Assembly (NCBI GenBank): GCA_014534095.1
Contig: JACVSD010000009.1
Coordinates: forward strand, 1-30,844
From: Nitrospiraceae bacterium
GTDB taxonomy: Bacteria > Nitrospirota > Nitrospiria > Nitrospirales > Nitrospiraceae
DNA: 30,844 nt
Reading direction: 5' to 3'
A model generated the notes under the pieces. It was not told the origin of the DNA. It ran no database searches and saw only the letters and a program-made list of their open reading frames with translations. Below, piece after piece: positions 1-7,559 of the stretch. Each line of letters starts with the position of its first letter. Position 1 is the stretch's first letter. The position numbers were made by a program, and so were the translations under genes.

Positions 1-1550
1 CGCACGATGAACTCGGCATCATTACCGTCACTGCGACCGCAGTGGCAGTGTTGTTCATTGTCGTCGTGGCGCTGGCCGGCTTGGGCTTTGCAGTCGTAAA
101 CGCGCTCTTCCAGAATGCGTGGGGAACGTTCACGATAGCCATGACGATTCCCATCGGGATCATGATGGGTTTTTATCTTCAGAAATTCCGTCCCGGCGCC
201 GTGGCGGAGGTGTCAGCCTTTGGCGTTCTTTCTTTGATTGCCGCAGTCTTGTGCGGCCGTCTAGTGGCACAGTCCTCTTATGCGTGGCTCTTCGAATTCG
301 ACAAGCCGACGTTGGTATGGTCGCTGGCCGGTTACGGGTTTTTGGCGTCGGTGCTGCCGGGTTGGATGTTGCTAGTACCGCGCGGCTATCTATCGACCTT
401 TATGAAACTGGGGGTGGTCCTGTTGCTTGGCGCGGGTGTGGTGTTGATGGCGCCCACGATGGAGATGCCTCGAGTCACGATCTTTGCCGACGGGGGAGGG
501 CCCATCATCCCGGGCGCGCTCTTCCCATTCCTGTTCATTACCATTGCATGTGGCGCCATATCGGGGTTTCATTCATTGGTGTGTTCAGGTACGACCCCGA
601 AGATGATTGAGCAAGAATCACAGGCCGTGGTCGGATACGCCGCAATGCTATTGGAAAGCTTCGTCGGGGTCGTGGCGTTGATTGCGGCGTCGGTGATGAT
701 CCCGGGCGACTATTTAGCTATCAATACGACGCTGTCCGCTGAAGCTCTCACGGCCATCGGTTTTCCTCCTGAGCGAATTGCGGAACTGTCCCGGCTTGTT
801 GAGGTCGATGTTGCCGCGAGGCCGGGGGGCGCTGTGTCGCTGGCCGTTGGGATGGCGTCCATCTTCTCCGCGTTACCGGGCATGGACGGTCTGATGGCCT
901 ATTGGTACCAGTTCGCCCTGGTGTTCGAAGCGCTCTTCATCTTGACCACGATGGACACCGGGACGCGGGTGGCGCGTTATCTCATTCAGGAAATAGTCGG
1001 ACGCACCTATCGACCATTTCGACGAATGAACTGGTGGCCGGGGGTTTTGATGAGCAGCGGATTGGTCGTGGGGTCGTGGGCCTATCTCATAGCAACGGGT
1101 AGCATCTCGACGATCTGGCCGATGTTCGGAGCGGCGAATCAATTGTTGGGAACGCTCGCGCTCTGCATTGCGACGACGGTGCTCATCAAGATGTGGAAGT
1201 CGCCATATCTCTGGGTCACTGCAGCGCCGATGCTGTTTGTGGGTGTGATCACCATCATGGGCTCTTATGAGATGTTCGGCATGTTCGTTACGAAGGCGGC
1301 CGAGCTCCCGGCTGGCGACGCCTTTGCCTTGTATGTAGATGCCGGACTCGTGGCAGTCGTCGCCATCCTCGGGCTGATCGTCTTGAGTGACAGCCTGAGA
1401 CAATGGTACGGATATGTCGTCTTGAAGCGGCCCTTTACGACCAGTGAAGTGGTGGTGATGGCTGGTGGCGGCATGGCGGGCCGGACTCAAACGGCGATTC
1501 GGAGCCATGATGGGAAAGGCTTTCGGTTATCTGGCGGCGGCTGTTGTTAG
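1..1550 (+). CDS. cstA: CstA-family carbon starvation / pyruvate-peptide transporter, 5'-partial
   Basis: The reading frame is open from the first complete codon at nt 3, so the start lies outside the window; 515 residues are visible. The segment NAWGTFTIAMTIPIGIMMG, the SGFHSLVCSGTTPKMI motif, and the later TMDTGTRVARYLIQE and MFGAANQLLGTLAL motifs are hallmarks of the CstA/BtsT family of multi-pass inner-membrane transporters, which take up pyruvate or peptides under carbon limitation. About a dozen hydrophobic segments can be followed. A GTG at 42 opens a 502-residue frame, but it lies inside a conserved transmembrane segment and is not the true start. The final residues are Gly-Gly-Gly-Cys-Cys, an odd end for this family. 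Family assignment is confident; substrate is not determined by what I can see. Confidence 0.93.
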   Translation, partial: HDELGIITVTATAVAVLFIVVVALAGLGFAVVNALFQNAWGTFTIAMTIPIGIMMGFYLQKFRPGAVAEVSAFGVLSLIAAVLCGRLVAQSSYAWLFEFDKPTLVWSLAGYGFLASVLPGWMLLVPRGYLSTFMKLGVVLLLGAGVVLMAPTMEMPRVTIFADGGGPIIPGALFPFLFITIACGAISGFHSLVCSGTTPKMIEQESQAVVGYAAMLLESFVGVVALIAASVMIPGDYLAINTTLSAEALTAIGFPPERIAELSRLVEVDVAARPGGAVSLAVGMASIFSALPGMDGLMAYWYQFALVFEALFILTTMDTGTRVARYLIQEIVGRTYRPFRRMNWWPGVLMSSGLVVGSWAYLIATGSISTIWPMFGAANQLLGTLALCIATTVLIKMWKSPYLWVTAAPMLFVGVITIMGSYEMFGMFVTKAAELPAGDAFALYVDAGLVAVVAILGLIVLSDSLRQWYGYVVLKRPFTTSEVVVMAGGGMAGRTQTAIRSHDGKGFRLSGGGCC

Positions 1551-1614
1551 GACTTGATACCTGGTGGCATAAATCTGCTGTCCAACAGACGGTTCCCCTC
1601 AGATTGGTTCCGTG

Positions 1615-1622
1615 AAAGGAGG
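1615..1622 (+). promoter_or_regulatory. Ribosome binding site of the YajQ-family gene
   Basis: AAAGGAGG lies 5 nt before the GTG at 1628. It is an almost perfect anti-16S match and fixes GTG 1628 as the start. Confidence 0.8.
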
Positions 1623-1627
1623 AAATC

Positions 1628-2125
1628 GTGGCTGAGCAGTATTCATTCGATGTCGTGTCGGAGGTCAATATGCAAGAGCTCCGGAACGTCGTCGATCAAG
1701 CGACTAAAGAAGTGAAACAGCGATTCGACTTCAAGGATTCCAAGACCGACATCACGTTAAAGGAGAAAGAAAAGGAACTGGTGATCGTCTCGGATGACGA
1801 GTACAAGCTAAACGCTGTGATCGATATCATTAAGACGAAGTGTACCAAGCGGGGCGTGTCGCTGAAGGCGTTTGAATACGGAGCGGTGGAGCCGGCATTG
1901 GGTGGGACGGTGCGGCAACTGGCGAAGATCCAAAGCGGGATTGTCTCGGAGAAGGCCAAGGAAATCGCGAAAGCGGTGAAAGAGTCAAGATTAAAGGTCC
2001 AGGCGCAAATCCAGGGTGAGCAATTGCGTGTGCTTGGGAAGAGCAAAGACGAGCTGCAAGCCACGATGGCTTTGCTGAAAGGGAAGGATTTCGGCATTGA
2101 TCTGCAGTTCACCAACTACCGCTAG
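1628..2125 (+). CDS. yajQ: YajQ-family (DUF520) nucleotide-binding protein
   Basis: The 165-residue product has the full family length. It begins MAEQYSFDVVSEVNMQEL, has the conserved QRFDFKDSKTDI segment near residue 35, GAVEPALGGTVRQ near residue 85 and ends with DFGIDLQFTNYR, all typical of YajQ. The fold is two ferredoxin-like domains. Members bind nucleotides; a Xanthomonas/Pseudomonas relative has been reported as a cyclic-di-GMP effector, but that role cannot be assumed here. It is a soluble cytoplasmic protein. It starts with GTG behind a very strong Shine-Dalgarno and sits 77 bp after cstA, so it could be transcribed with it or separately; no convincing promoter is visible in the gap. 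Confidence 0.93.
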   Translation: MAEQYSFDVVSEVNMQELRNVVDQATKEVKQRFDFKDSKTDITLKEKEKELVIVSDDEYKLNAVIDIIKTKCTKRGVSLKAFEYGAVEPALGGTVRQLAKIQSGIVSEKAKEIAKAVKESRLKVQAQIQGEQLRVLGKSKDELQATMALLKGKDFGIDLQFTNYR

Positions 2126-2229
2126 CGTGGCATGGGCTCCGCTCCTTCCGGCGGCGACCCTGCCTGTTCAAGCCTACTTTGCGGGGTGCCTGTGAACGTG
2201 ATGATATTCTCAAAGGCGTATCTTTGTTG

Positions 2230-3243
2230 ATGGTTCGATGTGTCGCCATAGTACTCTTCATTGCAGTGGCCCTCTATGGCTGCAATCGCCGCGATCCCAT
2301 AGTCGTCCTTCAACTTCACCCCAAGAACCCCGACATTATCTATGTCGCCACGAACGATTATATCTTTAAAACCCGTGACGGTGGCCAAACATGGATGAAC
2401 CTCTCCAAAGGCATGAGCCATTCGCGGGTCATTTCGATGGCGCTGGATCCAGTCTATCCGGCCATTGTCTATGCGGGGACTAAAGGCGATGCTGTCTTCA
2501 AGAGTCATGATGGTGGCCAGGTTTGGCGGTCGATGCGCTCAGGCATCGATGATGTGACGATCTCCTCGGTGGTCAACCAGTTCGTCTTTGATCCGGCCGA
2601 TAGCAACCATCTCTTCATCGCCACGACGATGGGGGTGTTTGAGACAAAAAACGGAGGTGATCATTGGACGAAAAAAATGGAAGGCATGAAGGAAGTCCTT
2701 ATGGTCGTCACGCTTGGAATCGATCCAACGCGGTCATCCATTCTCTATGCGGGAACCAGCGGCGGTGTTTATAAGACGATCAATCAGGCCGGGCATTGGG
2801 AAAAAGTGAACAACGGATTGGTGCCGCTCGATATGGTCAAAACCTCGCGCGCTTTAAACGTCACTGCTGTAGCGGTCGATGCCTATGAGCCGGAGACCGT
2901 CTATGCGGCCACGTTGAGCGGCTTGTACAAGACGATCAATGGAGCGCAGTCCTGGGATCGAATCGGTGGATCGCTTCCCGATCAAATGATCATTTCAATG
3001 ATTCTTGACCGAAGCCGAAAGGGCGTCGTCTACATTGTGGGCCGGGATGGGGTACACCGGAGTGAAGATGGCGGCATGACATGGAAATCCATGAACGCCG
3101 GTTTCTCCACGACAAATGTGAGAACTATTGCACAGAGCGCGACCGATTCGAGGGTGTTTTATGCGGGAACCAATGGAAGCGGCCTATATCGGAGCCGGGA
3201 TGCGGGCGAGACGTGGGAGCCAATGGAAGATCTGCCCAGATAG
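2230..3243 (+). CDS. BNR-repeat / Ycf48-like beta-propeller lipoprotein
   Basis: From ATG 2230 the protein is 337 residues. It opens with a hydrophobic segment and a lipobox (LYGC, Cys18), predicting lipidation and anchoring outside the cytoplasmic membrane. Seven repeats of the type [IVL]-[FYH]-[KRE]-[TS]-x-[DN]-G-G-x-x-W occur at about residues 45, 89, 136, 180, 232, 275 and 318, each preceded by an Asp-Pro...Tyr-Ala-Gly/Ala-Thr strand, as expected for one seven-bladed propeller. Such proteins are annotated as sialidase-like, Ycf48-like or 'glycosyl hydrolase BNR repeat'; catalytic residues are not evident, so a binding or assembly role is more likely than hydrolysis. A TTG at 2179 in frame would add 17 residues ahead of the signal, which argues against it. 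The stop codon is one base from the end of the convergent gene. Confidence 0.82.
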   Translation: MVRCVAIVLFIAVALYGCNRRDPIVVLQLHPKNPDIIYVATNDYIFKTRDGGQTWMNLSKGMSHSRVISMALDPVYPAIVYAGTKGDAVFKSHDGGQVWRSMRSGIDDVTISSVVNQFVFDPADSNHLFIATTMGVFETKNGGDHWTKKMEGMKEVLMVVTLGIDPTRSSILYAGTSGGVYKTINQAGHWEKVNNGLVPLDMVKTSRALNVTAVAVDAYEPETVYAATLSGLYKTINGAQSWDRIGGSLPDQMIISMILDRSRKGVVYIVGRDGVHRSEDGGMTWKSMNAGFSTTNVRTIAQSATDSRVFYAGTNGSGLYRSRDAGETWEPMEDLPR

Positions 3244-3244
3244 G

Positions 3245-4321
3245 TCACCGTCGTCTGCGGTTCAGTTCAGAATCTCCTATGGACGGCCCGACACCGCGCC
3301 GCTGCACCGTCGAAGCCCCGTCGGGGTTTTGAGCGTGATCAATTTGAAAGCCGGTGCTGTTCGGTATCGTCGTGTCGTGCCCTCCCATACCTGGCCGGTA
3401 GGGAAGCTGACTGTCATGGATCGCGTCACCCCGTCTCGGCCGGAGCGATTCTCCCACGTTGCTATAGGGTGAGACTGCATAGCCGATATCGGCACCAAAG
3501 TTGGAGGTGAGGGTCGTGTCCTCGATATCTCCGCCGATGCGTGAATGAAACGTCTTGTCCTGAATCTCCATGCCTGTCGGTGCGGATGCCGGTGGTTTCT
3601 TTGACAGGAAATCCTTGCGAATGCCCTCCTCATCTTCCTGAATCTGCAGCCGCACACGACCACTCGATTCATAGTCTACGGACCCCAGATTTTGTTGCGC
3701 CGCCTGAAGTTGTTCGAGCCGTTGCTTTAGGGCGAGCAAGTCATCGCGCCCCCGTGCGACCGTTCCTACAATCTCACTGAGCGTCCATTGGCGCGCAAAT
3801 GTGCCCAGCTTCGGGCTTTGCCCAGGTCCGCCCCCCAATCCGCCGCTCCCACTTCCCACGCCGAAGCCTGCCGAATTAAAGATGCCTTTCTGCTGGACGG
3901 ATTTGAGGATGTTGATCGCTTCATCGATTAATTCGACGATCTGATCAGTTGCGGTGGCATCAGTCGCACAGCAAGTTAAGAATGTCCGGTAGCGATCCGC
4001 GAACTGAGAGGCGGCATTCTGTAGTTCAAGAATCTTGATCGATTCACGCTCAGGGACCTCCATGCCTTTCTGGCGGAGATCCTGTCGAAAGGCTTCCTCG
4101 ACCTGCGGGTCGTAAAGAGGTTGACAGCCGACGGCCTTTCTTGTCGCGATTTGTTGATCAGGCAACTTCCCAGCGCACCAATAAACCGGCGCGGGCGGAT
4201 TGAGTGGATTGTCTGGATTGAAATCCTTGGCTTCAGTGCGGTTCGAGAAGAGCACAATCAGGGCCCACGCAGCGAATACGCTTAACAGCTGACACTGATG
4301 ACGCGACGGGTAAGTATGCAT
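3245..4321 (-). CDS. Unrecognised secreted protein with repetitive C-terminal tail
   Basis: The 358-residue product is not a family I recognise. Residues 11-26 are hydrophobic and followed by NRTEA/KD, so a signal peptide with cleavage near residue 31 is likely. The mature part has Cys49, Cys66 and a Cys117-Cys118 pair, helical stretches at about 70-145 and 175-240, and a Gly/Ser-rich linker at 152-168. From about 253 to 354 a degenerate unit recurs: IQDKTF, IEDTTL, IHDSQL, HDTTIP and IGDSEL, each followed within a few residues by Gly or Arg-rich sequence. The very end is basic (ELNRRRR). No Shine-Dalgarno is evident before ATG 4321, but a promoter-like sequence lies just 5 bp upstream. The gene is convergent with the BNR lipoprotein with a single base between the stop codons, and divergent from the dcw cluster. 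Confidence 0.8.
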   Translation of the reverse strand: MHTYPSRHQCQLLSVFAAWALIVLFSNRTEAKDFNPDNPLNPPAPVYWCAGKLPDQQIATRKAVGCQPLYDPQVEEAFRQDLRQKGMEVPERESIKILELQNAASQFADRYRTFLTCCATDATATDQIVELIDEAINILKSVQQKGIFNSAGFGVGSGSGGLGGGPGQSPKLGTFARQWTLSEIVGTVARGRDDLLALKQRLEQLQAAQQNLGSVDYESSGRVRLQIQEDEEGIRKDFLSKKPPASAPTGMEIQDKTFHSRIGGDIEDTTLTSNFGADIGYAVSPYSNVGESLRPRRGDAIHDSQLPYRPGMGGHDTTIPNSTGFQIDHAQNPDGASTVQRRGVGPSIGDSELNRRRR

Positions 4322-4326
4322 GCCGC

Positions 4327-4355
4327 ATTTTCGTTCCGGCTGGAAATCTTGTCAA
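4327..4355 (-). promoter_or_regulatory. Candidate sigma-70 promoter for the secreted protein gene (leaderless?)
   Basis: On the - strand TTGACA (4355-4350) and GAAAAT (4332-4327) are separated by exactly 17 bp. The expected transcription start would fall at or next to the A of the ATG at 4321, implying a leaderless transcript. The -35 is perfect, the -10 matches 4 of 6 positions. Confidence 0.4.
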
Positions 4356-4504
4356 TGAATCAAGTCAAACCGCCGGTGTGTCAAAGAAGAGAAGCCAACG
4401 GTTGCATATTTCAACGGAGCACTGTGCGACTTCCAACGAACGCTAAGAAATCGGGCTCTCCATCCCCGTAAATCACCCTAGCGCATAAGTCCATGAATTC
4501 TCTA

Positions 4505-4532
4505 TTGACAAGCGATCGAAGCAGAGTATACT
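4505..4532 (+). promoter_or_regulatory. Strong sigma-70 promoter of the dcw cluster
   Basis: TTGACA at 4505-4510 and TATACT at 4527-4532 are separated by 16 bp. This is the only near-consensus promoter I see before rsmH, and it would start RNA near 4539, leaving a leader of only about 18 nt before GTG 4558. Confidence 0.78.
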
Positions 4533-4540
4533 CGGCCCAC

Positions 4541-4567
4541 AGTGGGAGGAAGTGGATGTGAGTGGGG
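4541..4567 (+). promoter_or_regulatory. Three 10-bp-spaced AGTGG repeats, MraZ-box-like operator
   Basis: AGTGG occurs at 4541, 4551 and 4561, giving TGGGA (4543), TGGAT (4553) and TGGGG (4563) with 5-nt spacers. MraZ, the dcw repressor, is known in E. coli to bind direct TGGGN repeats with 5-nt spacers. Two of three repeats fit TGGGN exactly. The array lies just downstream of the -10 and overlaps the ribosome binding site (GGGAGGA, 4544-4550) and the rsmH start, so a bound protein would block initiation. The alternative is that purine-rich SD sequence makes the pattern by chance. Confidence 0.45.
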
Positions 4568-5496
4568 AGTCATGCAAGCAAGCGATTTTTAACCATCGTC
4601 CCGTGATGGTGCACGAGGTGACGGCTTGGTTAACGGGCCGCAATGTCACTTCATTGTGCGACGGCACAGTAGGCCATGGAGGACATGCTGAAGCCTTATT
4701 GGATCGTATGGGTGTGTCTGGAACTGTAGTGGGTATAGATCGGGATGCCGAGGCGCTGGCCGTCTGTCGAGACAGATTATCACGGTTCGGGACTCGACTC
4801 ATTCTGATTAAGGGGCTGTTCCTGGATGTTCGGACGCATCTTGCTACGGCGGGAATGTCGGACACTGACGGGGTATTGCTCGATCTTGGCGTGTCATCCC
4901 GCCAGTTGGACGATCCAGGCCGGGGGTTTAGTTTCCAGTCGGACGGCCCGCTTGATATGCGCATGGACCAGAGTTTTGGGGTGACCGCTGCCGAGTTGGT
5001 GAACACAATGCCGGAAGCGGAACTGGCAGATCTCATCTATCAGTACGGGGAAGAGCGCTTCTCCCGGAGGATCTCCCGCGCGATTGTTCGGATCAGGGCA
5101 GATCATCCTTTTGGGACAACGCAAGAGTTGGTAGCTGCTATTAAAGGGGCTGTGCCATCGGCATATCGCCACGGGCGCATTCATTATGCAACCCGGACCT
5201 TCCAAGCTTTACGCATCGCAGTGAATCGGGAAATCGAAACATTGGAGCCTGCGCTTCGCGCCGCAGTCGATGTCTTGGCCCCTGGTGGACGGTTGGCAGT
5301 GCTCTCGTTTCATTCGCTCGAAGACCGAATCGTGAAACATACGCTACGTTCGCTATCCCAGGAATCGGAGAACCGCCTCGCTGTCTTAACCAAGAAACCC
5401 CAAACTCCGAGTGAACAGGAATGCCGAACGAACCCGCGGGCAAGGAGCGCGAAGTTGCGAGTAGCGGAACGCATCTCACAGGAGTGCCTTCAATGA
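4558..5496 (+). CDS. rsmH: 16S rRNA m4C1402 methyltransferase RsmH (MraW)
   Basis: RsmH methylates N4 of C1402 in the decoding site of 16S rRNA using S-adenosylmethionine and is the usual first or second gene of dcw clusters. The 312-residue protein carries the N-terminal HRPVMVHEV motif, the SAM loop DGTVGHGGH (residues 35-43), GVLLDLGVSSRQLDD, GFSFQSDGPLDMRMD, ATRTFQALRIAVN and LAVLSFHSLEDRIVK. I chose GTG 4558 because the Shine-Dalgarno GGGAGGA ends 7 nt before it; an in-frame GTG at 4552 would leave only one base of spacing. The stop overlaps the ftsL start by 4 nt (ATGA), indicating translational coupling. mraZ, normally just upstream, is absent. Confidence 0.96.
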   Translation: MSGESCKQAIFNHRPVMVHEVTAWLTGRNVTSLCDGTVGHGGHAEALLDRMGVSGTVVGIDRDAEALAVCRDRLSRFGTRLILIKGLFLDVRTHLATAGMSDTDGVLLDLGVSSRQLDDPGRGFSFQSDGPLDMRMDQSFGVTAAELVNTMPEAELADLIYQYGEERFSRRISRAIVRIRADHPFGTTQELVAAIKGAVPSAYRHGRIHYATRTFQALRIAVNREIETLEPALRAAVDVLAPGGRLAVLSFHSLEDRIVKHTLRSLSQESENRLAVLTKKPQTPSEQECRTNPRARSAKLRVAERISQECLQ

Positions 5497-5825
5497 AAAT
5501 TGTCACGGTACTGGCGGCGTTGTGCCTGGTCTTCGCCTTCGTGTGGGAGCGAGTGGATATGGTCCGGGTGGGGTATCAAATTGAGCGCCTAAAACACGAG
5601 AAGATCATCTTGGAGCGGGAGCGAGACGAGTTGCGGGTGAAGGTTTCCGCTCTCAGCGCCCCCGACCGAATCGCGAAAGTCGCTTCGGAGAAATTGGGCA
5701 TGGCTCCGCCCCAACAGGGTCAGGTCATTATGGTGCAGTCACGGCCGGAACCGCTACCAACGGGCCATCAGGCTCCGATAGTGATGCGGGTTGCGAAGAA
5801 TGAACTGCTGGGCGGAGGGAGATAG
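5493..5825 (+). CDS. ftsL: Cell division protein FtsL
   Basis: The 110-residue bitopic protein has a short N-terminus, one membrane segment (about residues 2-18) and then a charged heptad-rich coiled coil (about 25-60, with IERLKHEKIILERERDEL), the standard FtsL architecture. FtsL pairs with FtsB and FtsQ and activates FtsWI at the septum. ATG 5493 is chosen because AGGAG at 5480-5484 lies 8 nt upstream and ATGA overlaps the rsmH stop; an upstream in-frame ATG at 5421 lies inside rsmH and would add 24 polar residues before the membrane segment. Sequence conservation in FtsL is low, so the call rests on topology and position between rsmH and ftsI. No separate ftsB is seen in the window. Confidence 0.88.
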   Translation: MKIVTVLAALCLVFAFVWERVDMVRVGYQIERLKHEKIILERERDELRVKVSALSAPDRIAKVASEKLGMAPPQQGQVIMVQSRPEPLPTGHQAPIVMRVAKNELLGGGR

Positions 5826-7543
5826 TGGCCGCTCCTCTTTCGCGTCGTCGCCGATACCTTCTCGTACTGTCTTTGTTGTGCGGTTTTGGGGTGGTCTTGT
5901 TTAGGCTGGTCTCACTGCAAGTGCTTCAGGCCGCAGAGTTAACCCTCAAGGCCGACAGGCAGCATCAGAAAACAGTGTCGTTGGAAGGGGTGCGCGGCAC
6001 GATCGTGGATCGGCATGGAAAAGTGTTGGCCATGAATATGGAAGTGCCATCGGTGTTTGGCGTACCGACCGCGCTCGAGAGTCCTACAAGAACGGCTCGC
6101 CACTTGTCGCCGGTTCTCCGGGTTAGCACCGGTGAACTGGAACGGAAGCTACGGCAAGACCGGGGGTTCGTTTGGTTGGCGCGGAAGTTGGATCCTGAGC
6201 AGGGACGACGGCTGGAACGGATGCCAATGGATGGGATCGGGGTGGTCATGGAAGGCCGGCGATTTTATCCCAAGGGCCCGCTTCTCTCTCACGTGCTCGG
6301 CTTTGCCGGGATGGATGGCGAAGGGCTCGAAGGGATCGAGCGTCGCTACGAGTCGCAATTGCATGGCGAAAAGCGCGTGACCGTGCTGCAGCGTGATGCC
6401 TTGGGCCGTACGGTATTTCCGAAGGGTCGTGCTGAGCAGGTCCCCGAGCCCGGGCATAGCCTCGTATTGACCGTTGATGAGGTCATCCAGTACATCGTCG
6501 AAAAGGAACTGGAAGAGGCGGTGACCCGCACGCACGCAAAGTCGGGAACCATGATCGTGCTCGAGCCCCAAACCGGGGCGTTGCTTGCGTTGGCGGTTAG
6601 CCCCCGCTTTGATCCGAATGCAGTCGGTGCCATTGGACCTGATCGGTGGCGCAATCGCGCTCTCACCGACGCATATGAGCCTGGATCCACTATGAAGGCC
6701 GTCGTGGCGGCAGCCGCCATCGAAGAAGAAGTGATGAAGCCCCATACCCTCGTCTATGGGGAGAACGGCCGGATGACGGTGGCCAACACGGTGATCCATG
6801 ACCACGAAAAGATGGGCTGGGTGACGTTCGCTGAGGTTATTCAAAAATCGAGCAATATTGGGGCCGCGAAAACCGGCATGGCGCTAGGCGACCAGCGACT
6901 CTACCGATATCTCCAAGCATTCGGATTTGGTCAGCGGACGGAAATTGACCTGCCCGGCGAGGTCGGAGGTCTGCTCAGAGAGCCACGTTACTGGGGCCGA
7001 CGATCCCTTGCGTCCATATCAATGGGACAGGAAATCGGCGTCACGCCGATTCAAATGGTGTCTGCGATTGCAGCCATCGCCAATGGCGGGGTCCTGATGA
7101 AACCCCACGTGGTCTCGGAGATTCGCGATGCCCATGGGGTGGTCGTCAAGCAGGTGCTGCCTCAAGTCAGGCGCAGGGTCGTCTCTCCGGAGACTGCCCG
7201 AACGGTCACGACCATTCTCGAAAGCGTTGTCACGGACGGGACGGGCGGAAAGGCTGCTATCCCCGGATTTCGCGTGGCTGGCAAAACCGGGACCGCACAG
7301 AAAGTCGATCCACGAACCGGGACCTATTCCGCGACGCAGTTTGTTGGTTCCTTCGTCGGCTTCGCGCCGGCAGACCGTCCTCGGTTGGCGATGATCGTGG
7401 TGATCGACGAACCTCACGGTGAAGCATGGGGAGGAACGGTCGCCGCGCCGGTGTTCCGTCGGGTTGGTGAGCAGGTATTGAATTACCTTGGCGTGAGTTC
7501 GGAAGAGTCCGTGAAACTCGCAATGCTGGAGCAACCATCGTGA
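5825..7543 (+). CDS. ftsI: Septal peptidoglycan transpeptidase FtsI (PBP3)
   Basis: This monofunctional class B penicillin-binding protein cross-links septal peptidoglycan together with FtsW. The 572-residue product has one N-terminal membrane anchor (residues 11-34), a PBP dimerisation region starting at VRGTIVDRHG (about 56-65), and a transpeptidase domain with all three motifs: STMK (Ser288 nucleophile, Lys291), SSN (342-344) and KTGTAQ (487-492). There is no C-terminal PASTA domain, unlike many Gram-positive or Spo-type relatives. Start is GTG 5825, which shares one base with the ftsL stop and follows GGAGGGAG (5814-5821). It acts on the periplasmic face of the inner membrane. Confidence 0.96.
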   Translation: MAAPLSRRRRYLLVLSLLCGFGVVLFRLVSLQVLQAAELTLKADRQHQKTVSLEGVRGTIVDRHGKVLAMNMEVPSVFGVPTALESPTRTARHLSPVLRVSTGELERKLRQDRGFVWLARKLDPEQGRRLERMPMDGIGVVMEGRRFYPKGPLLSHVLGFAGMDGEGLEGIERRYESQLHGEKRVTVLQRDALGRTVFPKGRAEQVPEPGHSLVLTVDEVIQYIVEKELEEAVTRTHAKSGTMIVLEPQTGALLALAVSPRFDPNAVGAIGPDRWRNRALTDAYEPGSTMKAVVAAAAIEEEVMKPHTLVYGENGRMTVANTVIHDHEKMGWVTFAEVIQKSSNIGAAKTGMALGDQRLYRYLQAFGFGQRTEIDLPGEVGGLLREPRYWGRRSLASISMGQEIGVTPIQMVSAIAAIANGGVLMKPHVVSEIRDAHGVVVKQVLPQVRRRVVSPETARTVTTILESVVTDGTGGKAAIPGFRVAGKTGTAQKVDPRTGTYSATQFVGSFVGFAPADRPRLAMIVVIDEPHGEAWGGTVAAPVFRRVGEQVLNYLGVSSEESVKLAMLEQPS

Positions 7544-7559
7544 GTGTGTTGTAGCGGGG

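Noticed and set aside
873..1508. 211-codon antisense frame within cstA
   Set aside because: It is the complement of a conserved transporter, rich in His/Arg, with no start signal; a GC-driven shadow.
1507..1555. Short frame MMGKAFGYLAAAVVRT overlapping the end of cstA, looking like the start of a membrane protein
   Set aside because: Only 16 codons; could be a remnant but nothing downstream continues it.
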